Assembly: GCF_002285435.1 (NCBI RefSeq)
Contig: NZ_NSBT01000037.1
Span: 248,001-312,000 of the forward strand
Reading direction: 5' to 3'
Origin: Actibacterium ureilyticum
GTDB lineage: Bacteria; Pseudomonadota; Alphaproteobacteria; Rhodobacterales; Rhodobacteraceae
Length of the DNA stretch: 64,000 bases
Positions 8,747-17,711 of this stretch are shown piece by piece. The position numbers and the translations under genes were made by a program. The notes beneath the pieces were generated by a model, which did not search any database, was not told the DNA's origin, and saw nothing but the letters and a program-made list of their open reading frames with translations. The number at the start of each line of letters is the position of its first letter. The stretch's first letter is position 1.

Positions 8747-11700
8747 TCAGGAGCACCCAGAGGTCGCCCCGCATGTGTTGCACTTCATGCAGGTGCCGTT
8801 GCGCACCAGCGTGTAGTTGCCGCAATCGCCGCACGGGTCGCCCTCGTAGCCCTGCATCTTGGCCTTGGCGCGGGCGTCCATGGTGACGGTGCCGGTGGCC
8901 ACGGCCGTGGTGACCTGCACCGTTTCGGCGGCGGTTTCGGGCACCAGCGTTTGCAGCGCGGCGGTGGCGTCGGTCCCGGTGGACAAGGCCGTGGCCCCCA
9001 CGCCGCCGTTCAGCACCACCAGCTCCTGCGGCACGCGTTTGCGCAGATACCCGGTCGACGACACCTGTTTCAGCCACTCCAGCGACTGGCTCGCCGCGGC
9101 CTCGGACACGTCCGACACGTTGGGCTTGCCCTCTTCCTCGCCCCGGCCCAGCTCGTCGAACGATTGTCCGTCGGGCTTCACATGGGCCAGATCGGTGCGG
9201 TCCAGGTACGAAATCGCCAGCTCGCGGAAGATATAATCCAGGATCGAGGTCGCGTTCTTGATGCTGTCATTGCCCTGCACCATGCCCGCCGGTTCGAACC
9301 GGGTGAAGGTGAAGGCCTCGACAAACTCCTCCAGTGGCACACCGTATTGCAGACCGACCGACACCGCGATGGCGAAGTTGTTCATCATCGCCCGGAAGCC
9401 CGCGCCTTCCTTGTGCATGTCGATGAAGATCTCGCCCAGCGAGCCGTCCTTGTATTCGCCGGTGCGCAGGTACACCTTGTGCCCGCCGACGATGGCCTTC
9501 TGGGTATAGCCCTTGCGGCGCTCGGGCAGCTTCTCGCGGTGGCTGCGGACGATTTCCTTGACGATCACCTTCTCGACGATCTTCTCGGCCAGCACGGCGG
9601 CCTTTTCCTGCATCGAGCCGTTTTCGAGGATCTCTTCGGCCTCTTCATCGTCCTCGACCAGGGCGGTGGCCAGCGGCTGGCTCAGTTTTGATCCGTCGCG
9701 GTACAGCGCATTGGCCTTGATGCCCAGCTGCCAGGACAGCTCGTATGCGCTTTGGCAATCCTCGATCGTCGCGTCATTGGGCATGTTCACGGTTTTCGAG
9801 ATCGCGCCCGAGATGAAGCTTTGCGCCGCGCCCATCATCTTGATGTGGCTGTCGACCGACAGGAAGCGCTTGCCCTTCTTGCCGCAGGGGTTGGCGCAAT
9901 CGAAGACGTGGTAATGCTTGGGGTCCAGATGCGGCGCCCCTTCCAGCGTCATCGTCCCGCAGACATGGTCGTTCGCGGCTTCGATATCGGCCTTGCTGTA
10001 GCCCAGGTGCCGCAGCATGTCGAAGGTGGGGTCGTTCAGCTTTTCGGCCGGGATGCCCAGCACGTTCTGGCAAAACTCTTCGCCCAAGGTCCACTGGTTG
10101 AACACGAACCGGATGTCAAAGGCCGACGGCAGCGCCGCTTCGATCTTGTCCAGCTCGTTCTGGCCGAACCCATGCCCGACGAGCGAGGTGTGGTTGATCC
10201 CCGGCGCGTTGCCCAGCGTGCCGTGACCCACGGCATAGCCCACGATTTCCTCGATCTGCGCGCTGCCATAGCCCAGTTTTTCCAGGGCCGCGGGGACCGA
10301 GCGGTTGATGATCTTGAAATAGCCGCCCCCGGCCAGTTTCTTGAATTTCACCAGCGCGAAATCGGGTTCGATCCCGGTGGTGTCGCAATCCATCACCAGA
10401 CCGATCGTGCCGGTCGGCGCGATCACGGTGGCCTGCGCGTTGCGATAGCCATGCTGTTCGCCCAGGCTCAGCGCCTCGTCCCAAGCGCCCATGGCAAGGT
10501 CGATCAGGCGGCTGTCGGGGCAATTGTCATGGTCCAGCGCCACCGGCTTCACGGCCAGTTTCTCGTACCCGTCGGTGTTGCCATAGGCCGCGTTGCGGTG
10601 GTTGCGGATCACGCGCAGCATGTGCTGGGCGTTCCGGTCATAGCTGGGGAAAGCGCCCAGTTCGCCCGCGATCTCGGCCGAGGTCGCATAGCTGACACCG
10701 GTCATCAGCGCGGTCAGCGCGCCGCCCATCGCCCGGCCCTGGTCGCTGTCATAGCCCAGGCCCATGTTCATCAGCAGACCGCCGATATTGGCATAGCCCA
10801 GACCAAGCGTGCGGAAGTCATAGGAAAGCTGCGCGATTTCCTTGGACGGGAATTGCGCCATCATCACGCTGATTTCCAGCGTCAGCGTCCACAGCCGGGT
10901 GGCGTGCATGTAATCGTCGGCCTGGAACTGCCCGTCCTTCCAGAAGGTCAGCAGGTTCATCGACGCCAGGTTACAGGCGGTGTCGTCCAGGAACATGTAT
11001 TCCGAGCACGGGTTCGAGCCGCGGATCGGCCCGTCTTCGGGGCAGGTGTGCCAGGCGTTGACCGTGTCGTGATACTGGATGCCCGGATCGGCACAGGCCC
11101 AGGCGGCATGGCCGATCTGTTCCCACAGCTCGCGCGCCTTGATGGTCTTGGCGACCTTGCCGTCGATGCGGCGGATCAGCTCCCAATCGGCGTCGTCCTT
11201 GACCGCCTGCAGGAAGGCATCCGTCACCCGGACCGAGTTGTTCGAGTTCTGGCCCGACACGGTGCTATAGGCTTCACTGTCCCAGTCGGTGTCATAGGTC
11301 GGGAATTCGATGCTGGCATAGCCCTGCTTGGCGTAATCCAGCACGCGCTTCACGTAAGCCTCGGGGATCGAAAGCTTTTTCGCCGCACGGATCGCGGATT
11401 TCAGGCTGGGGTTCTTGGCCGGATCGACCGCATCCTCGCCCGAGCCGTCCCATTCGCGGATCGCCGCAAAGATCTGGTTCAGCTGCGCCTCGTGCATCTT
11501 GGACCCGGCGACAAGGCTGGCAACCTTCTGCTCTTCCTTGACCTTCCAGTTGATGAATTCCTCGATATCGGGGTGGTCGGCGTCGCAGATCACCATCTTG
11601 GCCGCGCGGCGCGTGGTGCCGCCCGACTTGATCGCGCCCGCCGCGCGGTCGCCGATCTTCAGAAAGCCCATCAGGCCGCTGGATTTGCCGCCACCCGACA

Positions 11701-12433
11701 GCGCCTCGCCCTCGGCGCGCAGCGACGAGAAGTTGGTGCCGGTGCCCGAGCCGTATTTGAACAGCCGCGCCTCGCGGACCCACAGGTCCATGATGCCGCC
11801 CTCGTTCACCAGATCATCGCTGACCGACTGGATGAAGCAGGCATGGGGCTGCGGATGTTCGTAAGCCGATTTCGATTTGACCAGCTTGCCGGTCTTGTAA
11901 TCGACATAGAAGTGGCCCTGGCTGGGACCGTCGATGCCATAGGCCCAGTGCAGGCCGGTGTTGAACCATTGCGGGCTGTTCGGCGCCGCGCGCTGCGTCG
12001 CAAGCATATAGCGCATCTCGTCGAAATAGGCGCGCGCGTCTTCCTCGGCGGTGAAATAGCCACCTTTCCAGCCCCAATAGGCCCAGGCGCCGGCCAGACG
12101 GTCAAAGACCTGCTTGGCCGAGGTCTCGCCGCCAAAACGTTCGGCCTCGGGCAGCTTGGCCAGCGCCGCCTCGTCCGGCACCGACCGCCACAGGAATTCC
12201 GGGACGTCCTTTTCCTTGACCTTCTTCAGGCGGGCGGGAACGCCGGCCTTGCGGAAATATTTCTGGGCGATCACATCGGATGCGACCTGGCTCCAGCTGA
12301 CCGGCACCTCGACATTGTCGAGCCCAAAGACCAGCGAGCCATCGGGATTGCGAATCTCCGACGCGGTCAGGGTGAATTCCAGCGCACCGTAAGCGCCGGT
12401 TTTTGCCTTGGTGAAATTACGTTCGATCTTCAT
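8747..12433 (-). CDS. nrdJ: Adenosylcobalamin-dependent ribonucleoside-diphosphate reductase (class II)
   Basis: This class II enzyme makes deoxyribonucleotides from ribonucleotides using coenzyme B12, with or without oxygen. The 1228-residue protein has the expected blocks: [14 protein letters not shown] (about 150-163), C199 of the redox-active pair, the active-site loop GSNPCSEY, and [20 protein letters not shown]. The C-terminus has a four-cysteine zinc ribbon (CGDCGNY...CMKCNTCG), typical of long alphaproteobacterial NrdJ. I chose the ATG giving [11 protein letters not shown]; upstream residues in frame are unrelated. Putative NrdR sites lie 180-225 bp upstream and a UUCG terminator follows. 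No other ribonucleotide reductase genes are in the window. Confidence 0.97.
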   Translation of the reverse strand: MKIERNFTKAKTGAYGALEFTLTASEIRNPDGSLVFGLDNVEVPVSWSQVASDVIAQKYFRKAGVPARLKKVKEKDVPEFLWRSVPDEAALAKLPEAERFGGETSAKQVFDRLAGAWAYWGWKGGYFTAEEDARAYFDEMRYMLATQRAAPNSPQWFNTGLHWAYGIDGPSQGHFYVDYKTGKLVKSKSAYEHPQPHACFIQSVSDDLVNEGGIMDLWVREARLFKYGSGTGTNFSSLRAEGEALSGGGKSSGLMGFLKIGDRAAGAIKSGGTTRRAAKMVICDADHPDIEEFINWKVKEEQKVASLVAGSKMHEAQLNQIFAAIREWDGSGEDAVDPAKNPSLKSAIRAAKKLSIPEAYVKRVLDYAKQGYASIEFPTYDTDWDSEAYSTVSGQNSNNSVRVTDAFLQAVKDDADWELIRRIDGKVAKTIKARELWEQIGHAAWACADPGIQYHDTVNAWHTCPEDGPIRGSNPCSEYMFLDDTACNLASMNLLTFWKDGQFQADDYMHATRLWTLTLEISVMMAQFPSKEIAQLSYDFRTLGLGYANIGGLLMNMGLGYDSDQGRAMGGALTALMTGVSYATSAEIAGELGAFPSYDRNAQHMLRVIRNHRNAAYGNTDGYEKLAVKPVALDHDNCPDSRLIDLAMGAWDEALSLGEQHGYRNAQATVIAPTGTIGLVMDCDTTGIEPDFALVKFKKLAGGGYFKIINRSVPAALEKLGYGSAQIEEIVGYAVGHGTLGNAPGINHTSLVGHGFGQNELDKIEAALPSAFDIRFVFNQWTLGEEFCQNVLGIPAEKLNDPTFDMLRHLGYSKADIEAANDHVCGTMTLEGAPHLDPKHYHVFDCANPCGKKGKRFLSVDSHIKMMGAAQSFISGAISKTVNMPNDATIEDCQSAYELSWQLGIKANALYRDGSKLSQPLATALVEDDEEAEEILENGSMQEKAAVLAEKIVEKVIVKEIVRSHREKLPERRKGYTQKAIVGGHKVYLRTGEYKDGSLGEIFIDMHKEGAGFRAMMNNFAIAVSVGLQYGVPLEEFVEAFTFTRFEPAGMVQGNDSIKNATSILDYIFRELAISYLDRTDLAHVKPDGQSFDELGRGEEEGKPNVSDVSEAAASQSLEWLKQVSSTGYLRKRVPQELVVLNGGVGATALSTGTDATAALQTLVPETAAETVQVTTAVATGTVTMDARAKAKMQGYEGDPCGDCGNYTLVRNGTCMKCNTCGATSGCS

Positions 12434-12612
12434 TTTTTCTGCCCCGTCGCAAGACTTTTCTAATCCCGCGGGCCCCGACGACGTTACGCCTGACCCTAGT
12501 GTGTCGTGCCGGCGTGGAACGGACAGTCGACATTCGGCCGCGCTGCAAAGCAGCCCGTGGCCGGGTAATCCCGGTACCATTCGCGATGTCGTTGCCTTCC
12601 GCCCCAGCGGCG

Positions 12613-12659
12613 CCACTAGATATTGTGTCACGCCCACCGGCCAACACAAATTGGCGTAG
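12613..12659 (-). promoter_or_regulatory. Putative tandem NrdR boxes upstream of nrdJ
   Basis: CCACTAGATATTGTGT (12613-12628) matches the NrdR palindrome ACACwATATATwGTGT at about 14 of 16 positions. A weaker copy, ACACAAATTGGCGTAG (12644-12659), starts exactly 31 bp away, the usual three-turn spacing of paired NrdR boxes. A TTGACC on the minus strand (12672-12677) could be the -35 element, placing the weak box over the -10. NrdR is an ATP/dATP-sensing repressor of reductase genes; its control of this gene is inferred. Confidence 0.5.
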
Positions 12660-12671
12660 AACGCGGGCTCA

Positions 12672-12717
12672 GGTCAACGGAAAAAGTTCACGGAAAGTGA
12701 AGTTTTTTTTCTTGACC
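12672..12717. other. Long imperfect palindrome in the nrdJ upstream region
   Basis: GGTCAA (12672-12677) pairs with TTGACC (12712-12717). Inside lie an A-rich left arm, a T8 right arm and a central TTCAC-GGAAA-GTGAA stem. The whole 46 bp can fold as one extended hairpin. It could be a regulatory dyad at the nrdJ promoter or a weak terminator in the plus direction (T8 run); sequence does not decide. Confidence 0.45.
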
Positions 12718-13019
12718 GGATGGGGGCCATCTGTCGTCCGCGACACCCGCCCGATTCATCCACAGGGCTGTTGCAGATCCCACACAATGTGTGCCGGACG
12801 AGCCTGACCACTATATACAGCGGTTGGACCATGTTCATCCATCGAACGTGACTGGGCGCTGGCGAAGGTTGTCTATTCATTGCGTTCGACCCCCGAAGCC
12901 GTGGGACCGACAATCGGCAAGCCAATCAGACGGGCCACATCTGCTTGCGAACCACGCCATGAAATACCCTGGGCCGACCGTGATCCGACACGACGGATGT
13001 ATTCGTTCAAACTGTTCGT

Positions 13020-13096
13020 TGGTCGGGACGGCAAGATTCGAACTTGCGACCTACGGTACCCAAAACCGTCGCGCTACCAGGCTGCGCTACGCCCCG
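13020..13096 (-). tRNA. tRNA-Pro (anticodon TGG)
   Basis: The minus strand gives a 77-nt cloverleaf with encoded CCA. The acceptor stem CGGGGCG pairs with CGTCCCG (one G-T wobble), and the discriminator base is A. The anticodon stem ACGGT/ACCGT encloses the 7-nt loop TTTGGGT, so the anticodon is TGG. The T-arm contains GTTCGAATC. It reads proline CCN codons and lies alone between the DUF192 gene and the nrdJ upstream region. Confidence 0.96.
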
Positions 13097-13162
13097 TCGG
13101 GATGTTCCTAGCCGCAGGGCGCGGGAATGGAAAGAGCAAACACCGCGAATATGCCGCGCCGG

Positions 13163-13660
13163 TCAGTCGGCGCAGGGCCAGGCGGCGTCGGGGGCGGCAA
13201 AGGCCGGGTGGCGCATCACGCTGCCTTCGGCGATGCCCACCCGTTCGGCCAGACCGCCATTGATTTCCAGCACCGCGAACACGCCGTCCCCGCCGTCGAT
13301 CGGGGTTTCGTCCAGCGGTACGGCGCGGTGATGTACCCTGCGCACGGTGCCGGTCGCGTCCAGAAAGATCATGTCCAGGGGGATCAGCGTGTTGCGCATC
13401 CAGAACGCCACGCGCTGCGGCCGGTCATAGACGAACAACATGCCGCTGCCGGATGGCATATGGGTGCGGTCCATCAGCCCGCGGGCGCGTTCGGTGGCGT
13501 CATCGGCGACCTCGACCGCAAACCGGGCCTGCCCCCAATCGCCCTTAAGTTGCGCAACGGCGGGATCGCAGGCTTGCGCCGCGCCCACACCGGCCGCGGC
13601 CAGCCACAACGCGGCCGCCGCGGCGCCATGCCTCAGCTTTCGGAAATCGCGGTTTCCCAT
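13163..13660 (-). CDS. DUF192 family exported protein
   Basis: This 165-residue protein starts with a signal peptide ([20 protein letters not shown], cleaved around residue 28) and continues as a DUF192 domain. The family hallmarks are present: [20 protein letters not shown], then [16 protein letters not shown] and the IDGG...VLEINGG region. The biochemical role of DUF192 is not established. Its start lies inside the end of the cold-shock gene (28-bp overlap), and the two genes often sit together in this family, suggesting one transcript. Confidence 0.88.
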   Translation of the reverse strand: MGNRDFRKLRHGAAAAALWLAAAGVGAAQACDPAVAQLKGDWGQARFAVEVADDATERARGLMDRTHMPSGSGMLFVYDRPQRVAFWMRNTLIPLDMIFLDATGTVRRVHHRAVPLDETPIDGGDGVFAVLEINGGLAERVGIAEGSVMRHPAFAAPDAAWPCAD

Positions 13661-14166
13661 GAACACACCATCGTCGCCATGCGCCCGCGCTTGCCATCGA
13701 CCACACGCAGGCCCACGGCCTCGCCCGGTTGCAGATCGGCCAGCCCGGAGCGGCGCAGAACCTCGATATGGACAAAGACATCCTCGGAGCTGCCGAAGAC
13801 ATTGGCAAAGCCGAACCCCTTGGCCTTGTCGAACCATTTCACCCGCGCAGGTTCCAGCGGCGCGGCCGCCAGTTCGGCGGAATCGGCAGTGGCCAGATCG
13901 GCCAGCGGCGCCGACTCGTCGCTTTCGGGCGGGTCGATCCGCAGCACATGGGTCGCCTGAATACCGCGATCCGTCTGCTGGATACGCACTTCGATCCCTG
14001 CGGAATCCGCAACCGAGCTCTGACCGAAATTCCTCAGAACGTTTGCGTGCAAAAGAATGTCCGGTCCGCCCTCCTCGGCGACGACGAATCCAAATCCCTT
14101 TGCAGGATCGAACCACTTCACGCGCCCCGAAATCGTGCGCGTGCCTGTTTCTTCCTTCTCGCTCAT
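13633..14166 (-). CDS. Two-domain cold-shock protein
   Basis: This 177-residue protein has two cold-shock (OB-fold) domains that bind single-stranded RNA or DNA. Domain 1 has RNP1 KGFGF at 23-27 and RNP2 ILLHAN at 37-42; domain 2 has KGFGF at 116-120 and VFVHIE at 130-135. An acidic, Ala-rich linker (about 78-106) separates them. Usual bacterial Csp proteins have one domain; double versions are common in alphaproteobacteria. I chose the ATG giving MSEKEETG; upstream ATGs (14199, 14238) would add unconserved residues. Confidence 0.9.
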   Translation of the reverse strand: MSEKEETGTRTISGRVKWFDPAKGFGFVVAEEGGPDILLHANVLRNFGQSSVADSAGIEVRIQQTDRGIQATHVLRIDPPESDESAPLADLATADSAELAAAPLEPARVKWFDKAKGFGFANVFGSSEDVFVHIEVLRRSGLADLQPGEAVGLRVVDGKRGRMATMVCSWETAISES

Positions 14167-14289
14167 CTTGTCGTCACACGTTTTTTGTTCTCTTTGCATC
14201 CCCAGCCCCACTTGTGACAGACGCCGCCGAGACTTCAAGCTTAATTTCGGCGTTTTTTATGCGTGTTTTCAATTCACGAAGCGCGAATA

Positions 14290-14895
14290 TCACGGGTATA
14301 GGCGCTCGATGCTCCAATCGGTTTCAATATTTTCGCGCTGCCAGCGGAACCGGTCATGCAACCGGAACGCGCCATCAGCCCAGAACTCAATTTCCAGCGG
14401 CCTGAGGCGATAGCCCCCCCAAAACGGGGGGCGGGGCGGATGTGTGCCGTGCTGCGCCGTCACCGCCGCAACCTCGGCCATCAGGGCCCCGCGCGAGGAC
14501 AGGGGCTGCGATTGCCGCGATGCCCAGGCCCCCAGACGGCTTTTCAGGGACCGGGATGCAAAATATGCGTCCGCCTGTGGTCCCTCTTCGCGTTCGGTCA
14601 CCCCCCGCACGCGGATCTGCCGCCGCAGAGATTTCCAGTGTAGCACAAACGCCGCCTTGCCCGCGAACGCAATTTCCTGCGCCTTGCGGCTTTCGTAATT
14701 GGTATAGAAAACGAAGGCGTCGTCCTCGATTTCCTTCAGCAGGACCATGCGCACATTGGGCAGACCATCGGCATCGACCGTCGACAGCGCGATGGCGTTG
14801 GGGTCGTTGGGCTCTGTCGCCACGGCCTCGTCCAGCCACGACCGGGCCAACACAAAGGGGTCGTCCCCCGAAAACGGTGCATTCCTTGCGGACAT
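14290..14895 (-). CDS. pdxH: Pyridoxamine 5'-phosphate oxidase
   Basis: PdxH oxidises pyridoxamine or pyridoxine phosphate to pyridoxal 5'-phosphate with FMN, in vitamin B6 synthesis and salvage. The 201-residue protein shows the FMN/PLP-binding blocks R49-MVLLK54, YESRK (67-71) and QIRVRG (93-98), and the C-terminal [18 protein letters not shown] block. Length is normal. It is transcribed divergently from fabI across a 174-bp region containing a strong palindrome. Confidence 0.96.
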   Translation of the reverse strand: MSARNAPFSGDDPFVLARSWLDEAVATEPNDPNAIALSTVDADGLPNVRMVLLKEIEDDAFVFYTNYESRKAQEIAFAGKAAFVLHWKSLRRQIRVRGVTEREEGPQADAYFASRSLKSRLGAWASRQSQPLSSRGALMAEVAAVTAQHGTHPPRPPFWGGYRLRPLEIEFWADGAFRLHDRFRWQRENIETDWSIERLYP

Positions 14896-14925
14896 GCGGG
14901 CTCTCCCACCAATTCAGCGCCTGCT

Positions 14926-14945
14926 TTTTGACCGGGCGGTCAAAA
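14926..14945. promoter_or_regulatory. TetR-type palindrome between pdxH and fabI
   Basis: TTTTGACC-GGGC-GGTCAAAA is a perfect 8-bp inverted repeat. The GACCG...CGGTC form is typical of TetR-family operators. A further half-site, GGTCAAAT, lies at 14963-14970. It could control fabI, pdxH or both; no cognate regulator gene is adjacent. Confidence 0.5.
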
Positions 14946-15069
14946 CAATATGGGCCACCATAGGTCAAATGGAACGTAACGTCATCTGCTTCGGTGTCGA
15001 TACCCTTGAAGCAACAAATCAATTGGCCTAAAGATCGACCACATTTTACCAGCGATCACGGGGCATCGG

Positions 15070-15876
15070 ATGTCGGATAAATTCATGGATGGAAAACGCG
15101 GCCTGATCATGGGGCTTGCCAACGATAAATCCATCGCCTGGGGCATTGCGCAAGCCTGTGCCGCACAAGGGGCCGAGCTGGCTTTTTCCTATCAGGGGAA
15201 ACAGCTTAAGAAGCGCGTGGTGCCGCTGGCCGAGCAGCTTGGCTCGGACATGGTCCTGCCCTGCGACGTGTCGGACATGGCGTCGGTCGATGCGCTGTTT
15301 GCCGAGCTGGAGGCCCGCTGGGGCAAGCTGGATTTCATCGTTCATGCCATCGGATTTTCCGACAAGGAAGAGCTGCGCGGCCGCTATGTCGACACCACGC
15401 GCGACAATTTCCTGATGACGATGGATATTTCGGTCTATTCCTTCACCGCCGTGGTGAACCGGGCCGAAAAGCTGATGGCCGAGGGCGGATCCTGCCTGAC
15501 GCTGACCTATTACGGGGCCGAGCGCGTGATGCCGCATTACAACGTGATGGGCGTGGCCAAGGCAGGGCTTGAGGCGAGCGTGCGTTACCTGGCCGAGGAT
15601 CTGGGCAAGAGCGGCATCCGTGTGAACGCGATCAGCGCCGGGCCGATCAAGACGCTGGCGGCATCGGGTATCGGCGATTTCCGCTACATCATGAAGTGGA
15701 ACGAATACAACTCGCCCCTGCGGCGCAACGTGACCATCGACGATGTGGGCAAATCGGCGCTTTATCTGCTGTCGGACCTGGGCTCGGGCGTGACGGGCGA
15801 GGTGCTGCATGTGGATGCGGGGTATCACGTGGTGGGCATGAAGGCGGTGGATGCGCCCGACATCACCAAGGGCTGA
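15070..15876 (+). CDS. fabI: Enoyl-[acyl-carrier-protein] reductase (NADH)
   Basis: FabI catalyses the last step of each fatty acid elongation cycle, reducing enoyl-ACP. The 268-residue SDR-fold protein has the FabI-type cofactor site ([13 protein letters not shown], about 15-27), the catalytic Tyr157-X6-Lys164 (YNVMGVAK) and the substrate-loop block [13 protein letters not shown]. It belongs to the triclosan-sensitive class by family. The start ATG follows GGGGCATCGG. The gpt gene follows 25 bp later on the same strand. Confidence 0.96.
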   Translation: MSDKFMDGKRGLIMGLANDKSIAWGIAQACAAQGAELAFSYQGKQLKKRVVPLAEQLGSDMVLPCDVSDMASVDALFAELEARWGKLDFIVHAIGFSDKEELRGRYVDTTRDNFLMTMDISVYSFTAVVNRAEKLMAEGGSCLTLTYYGAERVMPHYNVMGVAKAGLEASVRYLAEDLGKSGIRVNAISAGPIKTLAASGIGDFRYIMKWNEYNSPLRRNVTIDDVGKSALYLLSDLGSGVTGEVLHVDAGYHVVGMKAVDAPDITKG

Positions 15877-15901
15877 GCCGTCCGGCAGAGAGGACAAGAC
15901 C

Positions 15902-16408
15902 ATGAGCGACACGCGCCTGCCCCATGAAAAGGGCTTTCACATCAGCTGGGACCAGATCCACCGCGACAGCCGCGCGCTGGCCTGGCGGCTGGACGGCCAT
16001 GGCCCCGATGACGGCGCCTGGCGCGCGATTGTTGCCATCACCCGGGGCGGGATGGCGCCCGCGATGATCATCGCGCGCGAGCTGGATGTGCGGGTGATCG
16101 ATACGATCAGCGTGAAATCCTATAATCATCAGGCGCAGATGGATGCCAAGGTGCTGAAGGCGCCGGATGCCGACATGATGGGCGACGGGACCGGCATTCT
16201 GGTGATCGACGATCTGGTGGACAGCGGCAAGACGCTGGAGCTGGTGCGCGAGCTGTACCCCAACGCCCATTTCGCCACCGTTTATGCCAAGCCCAAGGGG
16301 CGGCCGATGGTCGACACGTTCATCACCGAGGTCAGCCAGGACACCTGGATCTTTTTCCCGTGGGATATGGCGTTGCAATATGTCGAGCCCTATCGCGGTA
16401 CCGACTGA
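15902..16408 (+). CDS. gpt: Xanthine phosphoribosyltransferase
   Basis: Gpt salvages xanthine (and guanine) to the nucleotide using PRPP. The 168-residue protein carries the PRPP-binding signature [13 protein letters not shown] at 99-111, ITRGGMAPA near 47-55, and the C-terminal WIFFPWDM block seen in Gpt enzymes. GAGAGGA precedes the ATG. It follows fabI closely and is probably cotranscribed. A GC hairpin and a repeat-type element lie between it and the next gene. Confidence 0.94.
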   Translation: MSDTRLPHEKGFHISWDQIHRDSRALAWRLDGHGPDDGAWRAIVAITRGGMAPAMIIARELDVRVIDTISVKSYNHQAQMDAKVLKAPDADMMGDGTGILVIDDLVDSGKTLELVRELYPNAHFATVYAKPKGRPMVDTFITEVSQDTWIFFPWDMALQYVEPYRGTD

Positions 16409-16418
16409 GTGAGATCCG

Positions 16419-16463
16419 CGGGGGCCAGCCCCCGCACCCCCGGGATATTTGCACCAAGAAGAA
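16419..16463 (+). repeat. Rhodobacterales-type intergenic element, copy 2, with GC hairpin
   Basis: CGGGGG-CCAG-CCCCCG is a perfect hairpin (16419-16434). It is followed by GGGATATTTGCACCAAGAAGAA (22 nt, 16442-16463), whose core matches copy 1 at 5662-5680. Here the AAGAAGAA end sits 5-7 nt before the aminotransferase ATG and probably serves as its ribosome binding site. Confidence 0.6.
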
Positions 16464-16468
16464 AGCCC

Positions 16469-17644
16469 ATGCAGCGTTTCAATCCCAATGTCCGTGACAC
16501 GTTTGCGCCGCCCGTGATGGAAGCGCGGCGCTGGCTGGAGGGGGTGGATTTCCCCTCTGACCGGCCGCTGATCAATGTGAGTCAGGCCGCGCCGGTGGCG
16601 CCGCCGCCCGAGGGGTTGCGCGCCGAGCTGGCGCGGGTGGTGATGGAAGAGCCGCAGGCACATCTTTACGGGCCGGTGCTGGGTCTGCCCGCGTTGCGGG
16701 CGCAGCTGGCCGCGGATTGGAGCCGGATCTATGGCGGCGCGATCGCCGAGGCGCAGGTGGCGATCACCGCCGGCTGCAACCAGGCGTTCTGTGCCACGAT
16801 GGCCACGCTGGCGGGGCCCGGCGATCAGGTGATCCTGCCGACGCCATGGTATTTCAACCACAAGATGTGGCTGGACATGACCGGGGTCCATGCGGTCCCC
16901 CTGCCCTGTGGCGCGGGCATGTTGCCCGACCCCGATGCGGCGGCGGCGCTGATCGGGCCGCGCACGCGGGCCATCGTGCTGGTCACGCCCAACAACCCCT
17001 GTGGCAGCGAATATCCCGCCGATCTGCTGGCGGCGTTCCGCGATCTGGCGCGGGCGCGCGGGATTGCGTTGATCGTGGACGAGACCTATCGCGATTTCCT
17101 GAGCCGCGATGGCGCGCCGCACGGGCTGTTTGCCGATCCCGACTGGGACGACACGCTGATCCATCTGTATTCCTTTTCCAAGGCCTATCGCCTGACCGGG
17201 CACCGGGTGGGCGCGATCGTGGCCAGCCCCGCGCGGCTGGCGCAGGTCGAGAAATTCCAGGACACGGTGCAGATCTGCACCGCGCAGACCGGGCAATATG
17301 CGGCGCTTTGGGGGATGCGGAACCTGGGCGACTGGCTGGCGGGCGAGCGGGGCGAGATCCTGGCGCGCCGGGCGGCGGTCGAACAGAACGCGGCGCGGCT
17401 GCCGGGCTGGACGCTGTTGGGTGTGGGGGCCTATTTCGCCTATTTCCAGCATCCGTTCGACATGGGATCGGACGCGCTGGCGCCCTGGCTGGTGCGGCAG
17501 GCCGGTGTTCTGCTGCTGCCGGGCACCATGTTCATGCCGGCGGGCGCGGCCGGTGGGGCGGGCCAATTGCGCGTGGCCTTTGCCAATATCGACCGCGACG
17601 GGATCGCGACCCTGATCGACCGGCTGGCCGCGGTCGCGCCATGA
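16469..17644 (+). CDS. PLP-dependent aminotransferase, class I/II
   Basis: This 391-residue fold-type I aminotransferase has the PLP-binding lysine K238 in HLYSFSKAYRLTGHR, D204 and Y207 (VDETYRDF) contacting the cofactor, and the conserved NNPCG turn at 175-179. The C-terminal carboxylate-binding Arg appears in GQLRVAFANI. It resembles aspartate/aromatic-type aminotransferases, but the amino acid used cannot be assigned. The start is the ATG after AAGAAGAA; an in-frame extension to 16409 would run through the intergenic element. Confidence 0.9.
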   Translation: MQRFNPNVRDTFAPPVMEARRWLEGVDFPSDRPLINVSQAAPVAPPPEGLRAELARVVMEEPQAHLYGPVLGLPALRAQLAADWSRIYGGAIAEAQVAITAGCNQAFCATMATLAGPGDQVILPTPWYFNHKMWLDMTGVHAVPLPCGAGMLPDPDAAAALIGPRTRAIVLVTPNNPCGSEYPADLLAAFRDLARARGIALIVDETYRDFLSRDGAPHGLFADPDWDDTLIHLYSFSKAYRLTGHRVGAIVASPARLAQVEKFQDTVQICTAQTGQYAALWGMRNLGDWLAGERGEILARRAAVEQNAARLPGWTLLGVGAYFAYFQHPFDMGSDALAPWLVRQAGVLLLPGTMFMPAGAAGGAGQLRVAFANIDRDGIATLIDRLAAVAP

Positions 17645-17711
17645 CGCTTGCGGCCCCGCCGCCAAGCCACTACACATCCGCCCAATCAGAGGTTTGAGAC
17701 AGGGCAACAGC

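Larger units (their letters stand above)
12434..13019. other. 586-bp intergenic region between nrdJ and tRNA-Pro
   Basis: I see no credible protein gene here. The part nearest nrdJ holds the putative NrdR boxes and a long hairpin, listed separately. Further out are a DnaA-box-like TCATCCACA (12756-12764, one mismatch to TTATCCACA), a 13-bp palindrome CACACA-A-TGTGTG (12781-12793) and CCACTATATACAGCGG (12808-12823), which resembles a degenerate NrdR box. The stretch from 12824 to 13019 shows nothing I recognise. Confidence 0.6.

Noticed and set aside
9752-12463. 903-codon open frame on the plus strand opposite nrdJ
   Set aside because: It is the mirror frame of a high-GC gene; the product is His/Arg/Gly-rich without any domain, and nrdJ on the other strand is certain.
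12756-12764. Replication origin signal (DnaA box)
   Set aside because: A single 9-mer with one mismatch, with no AT-rich unwinding region or cluster of boxes.
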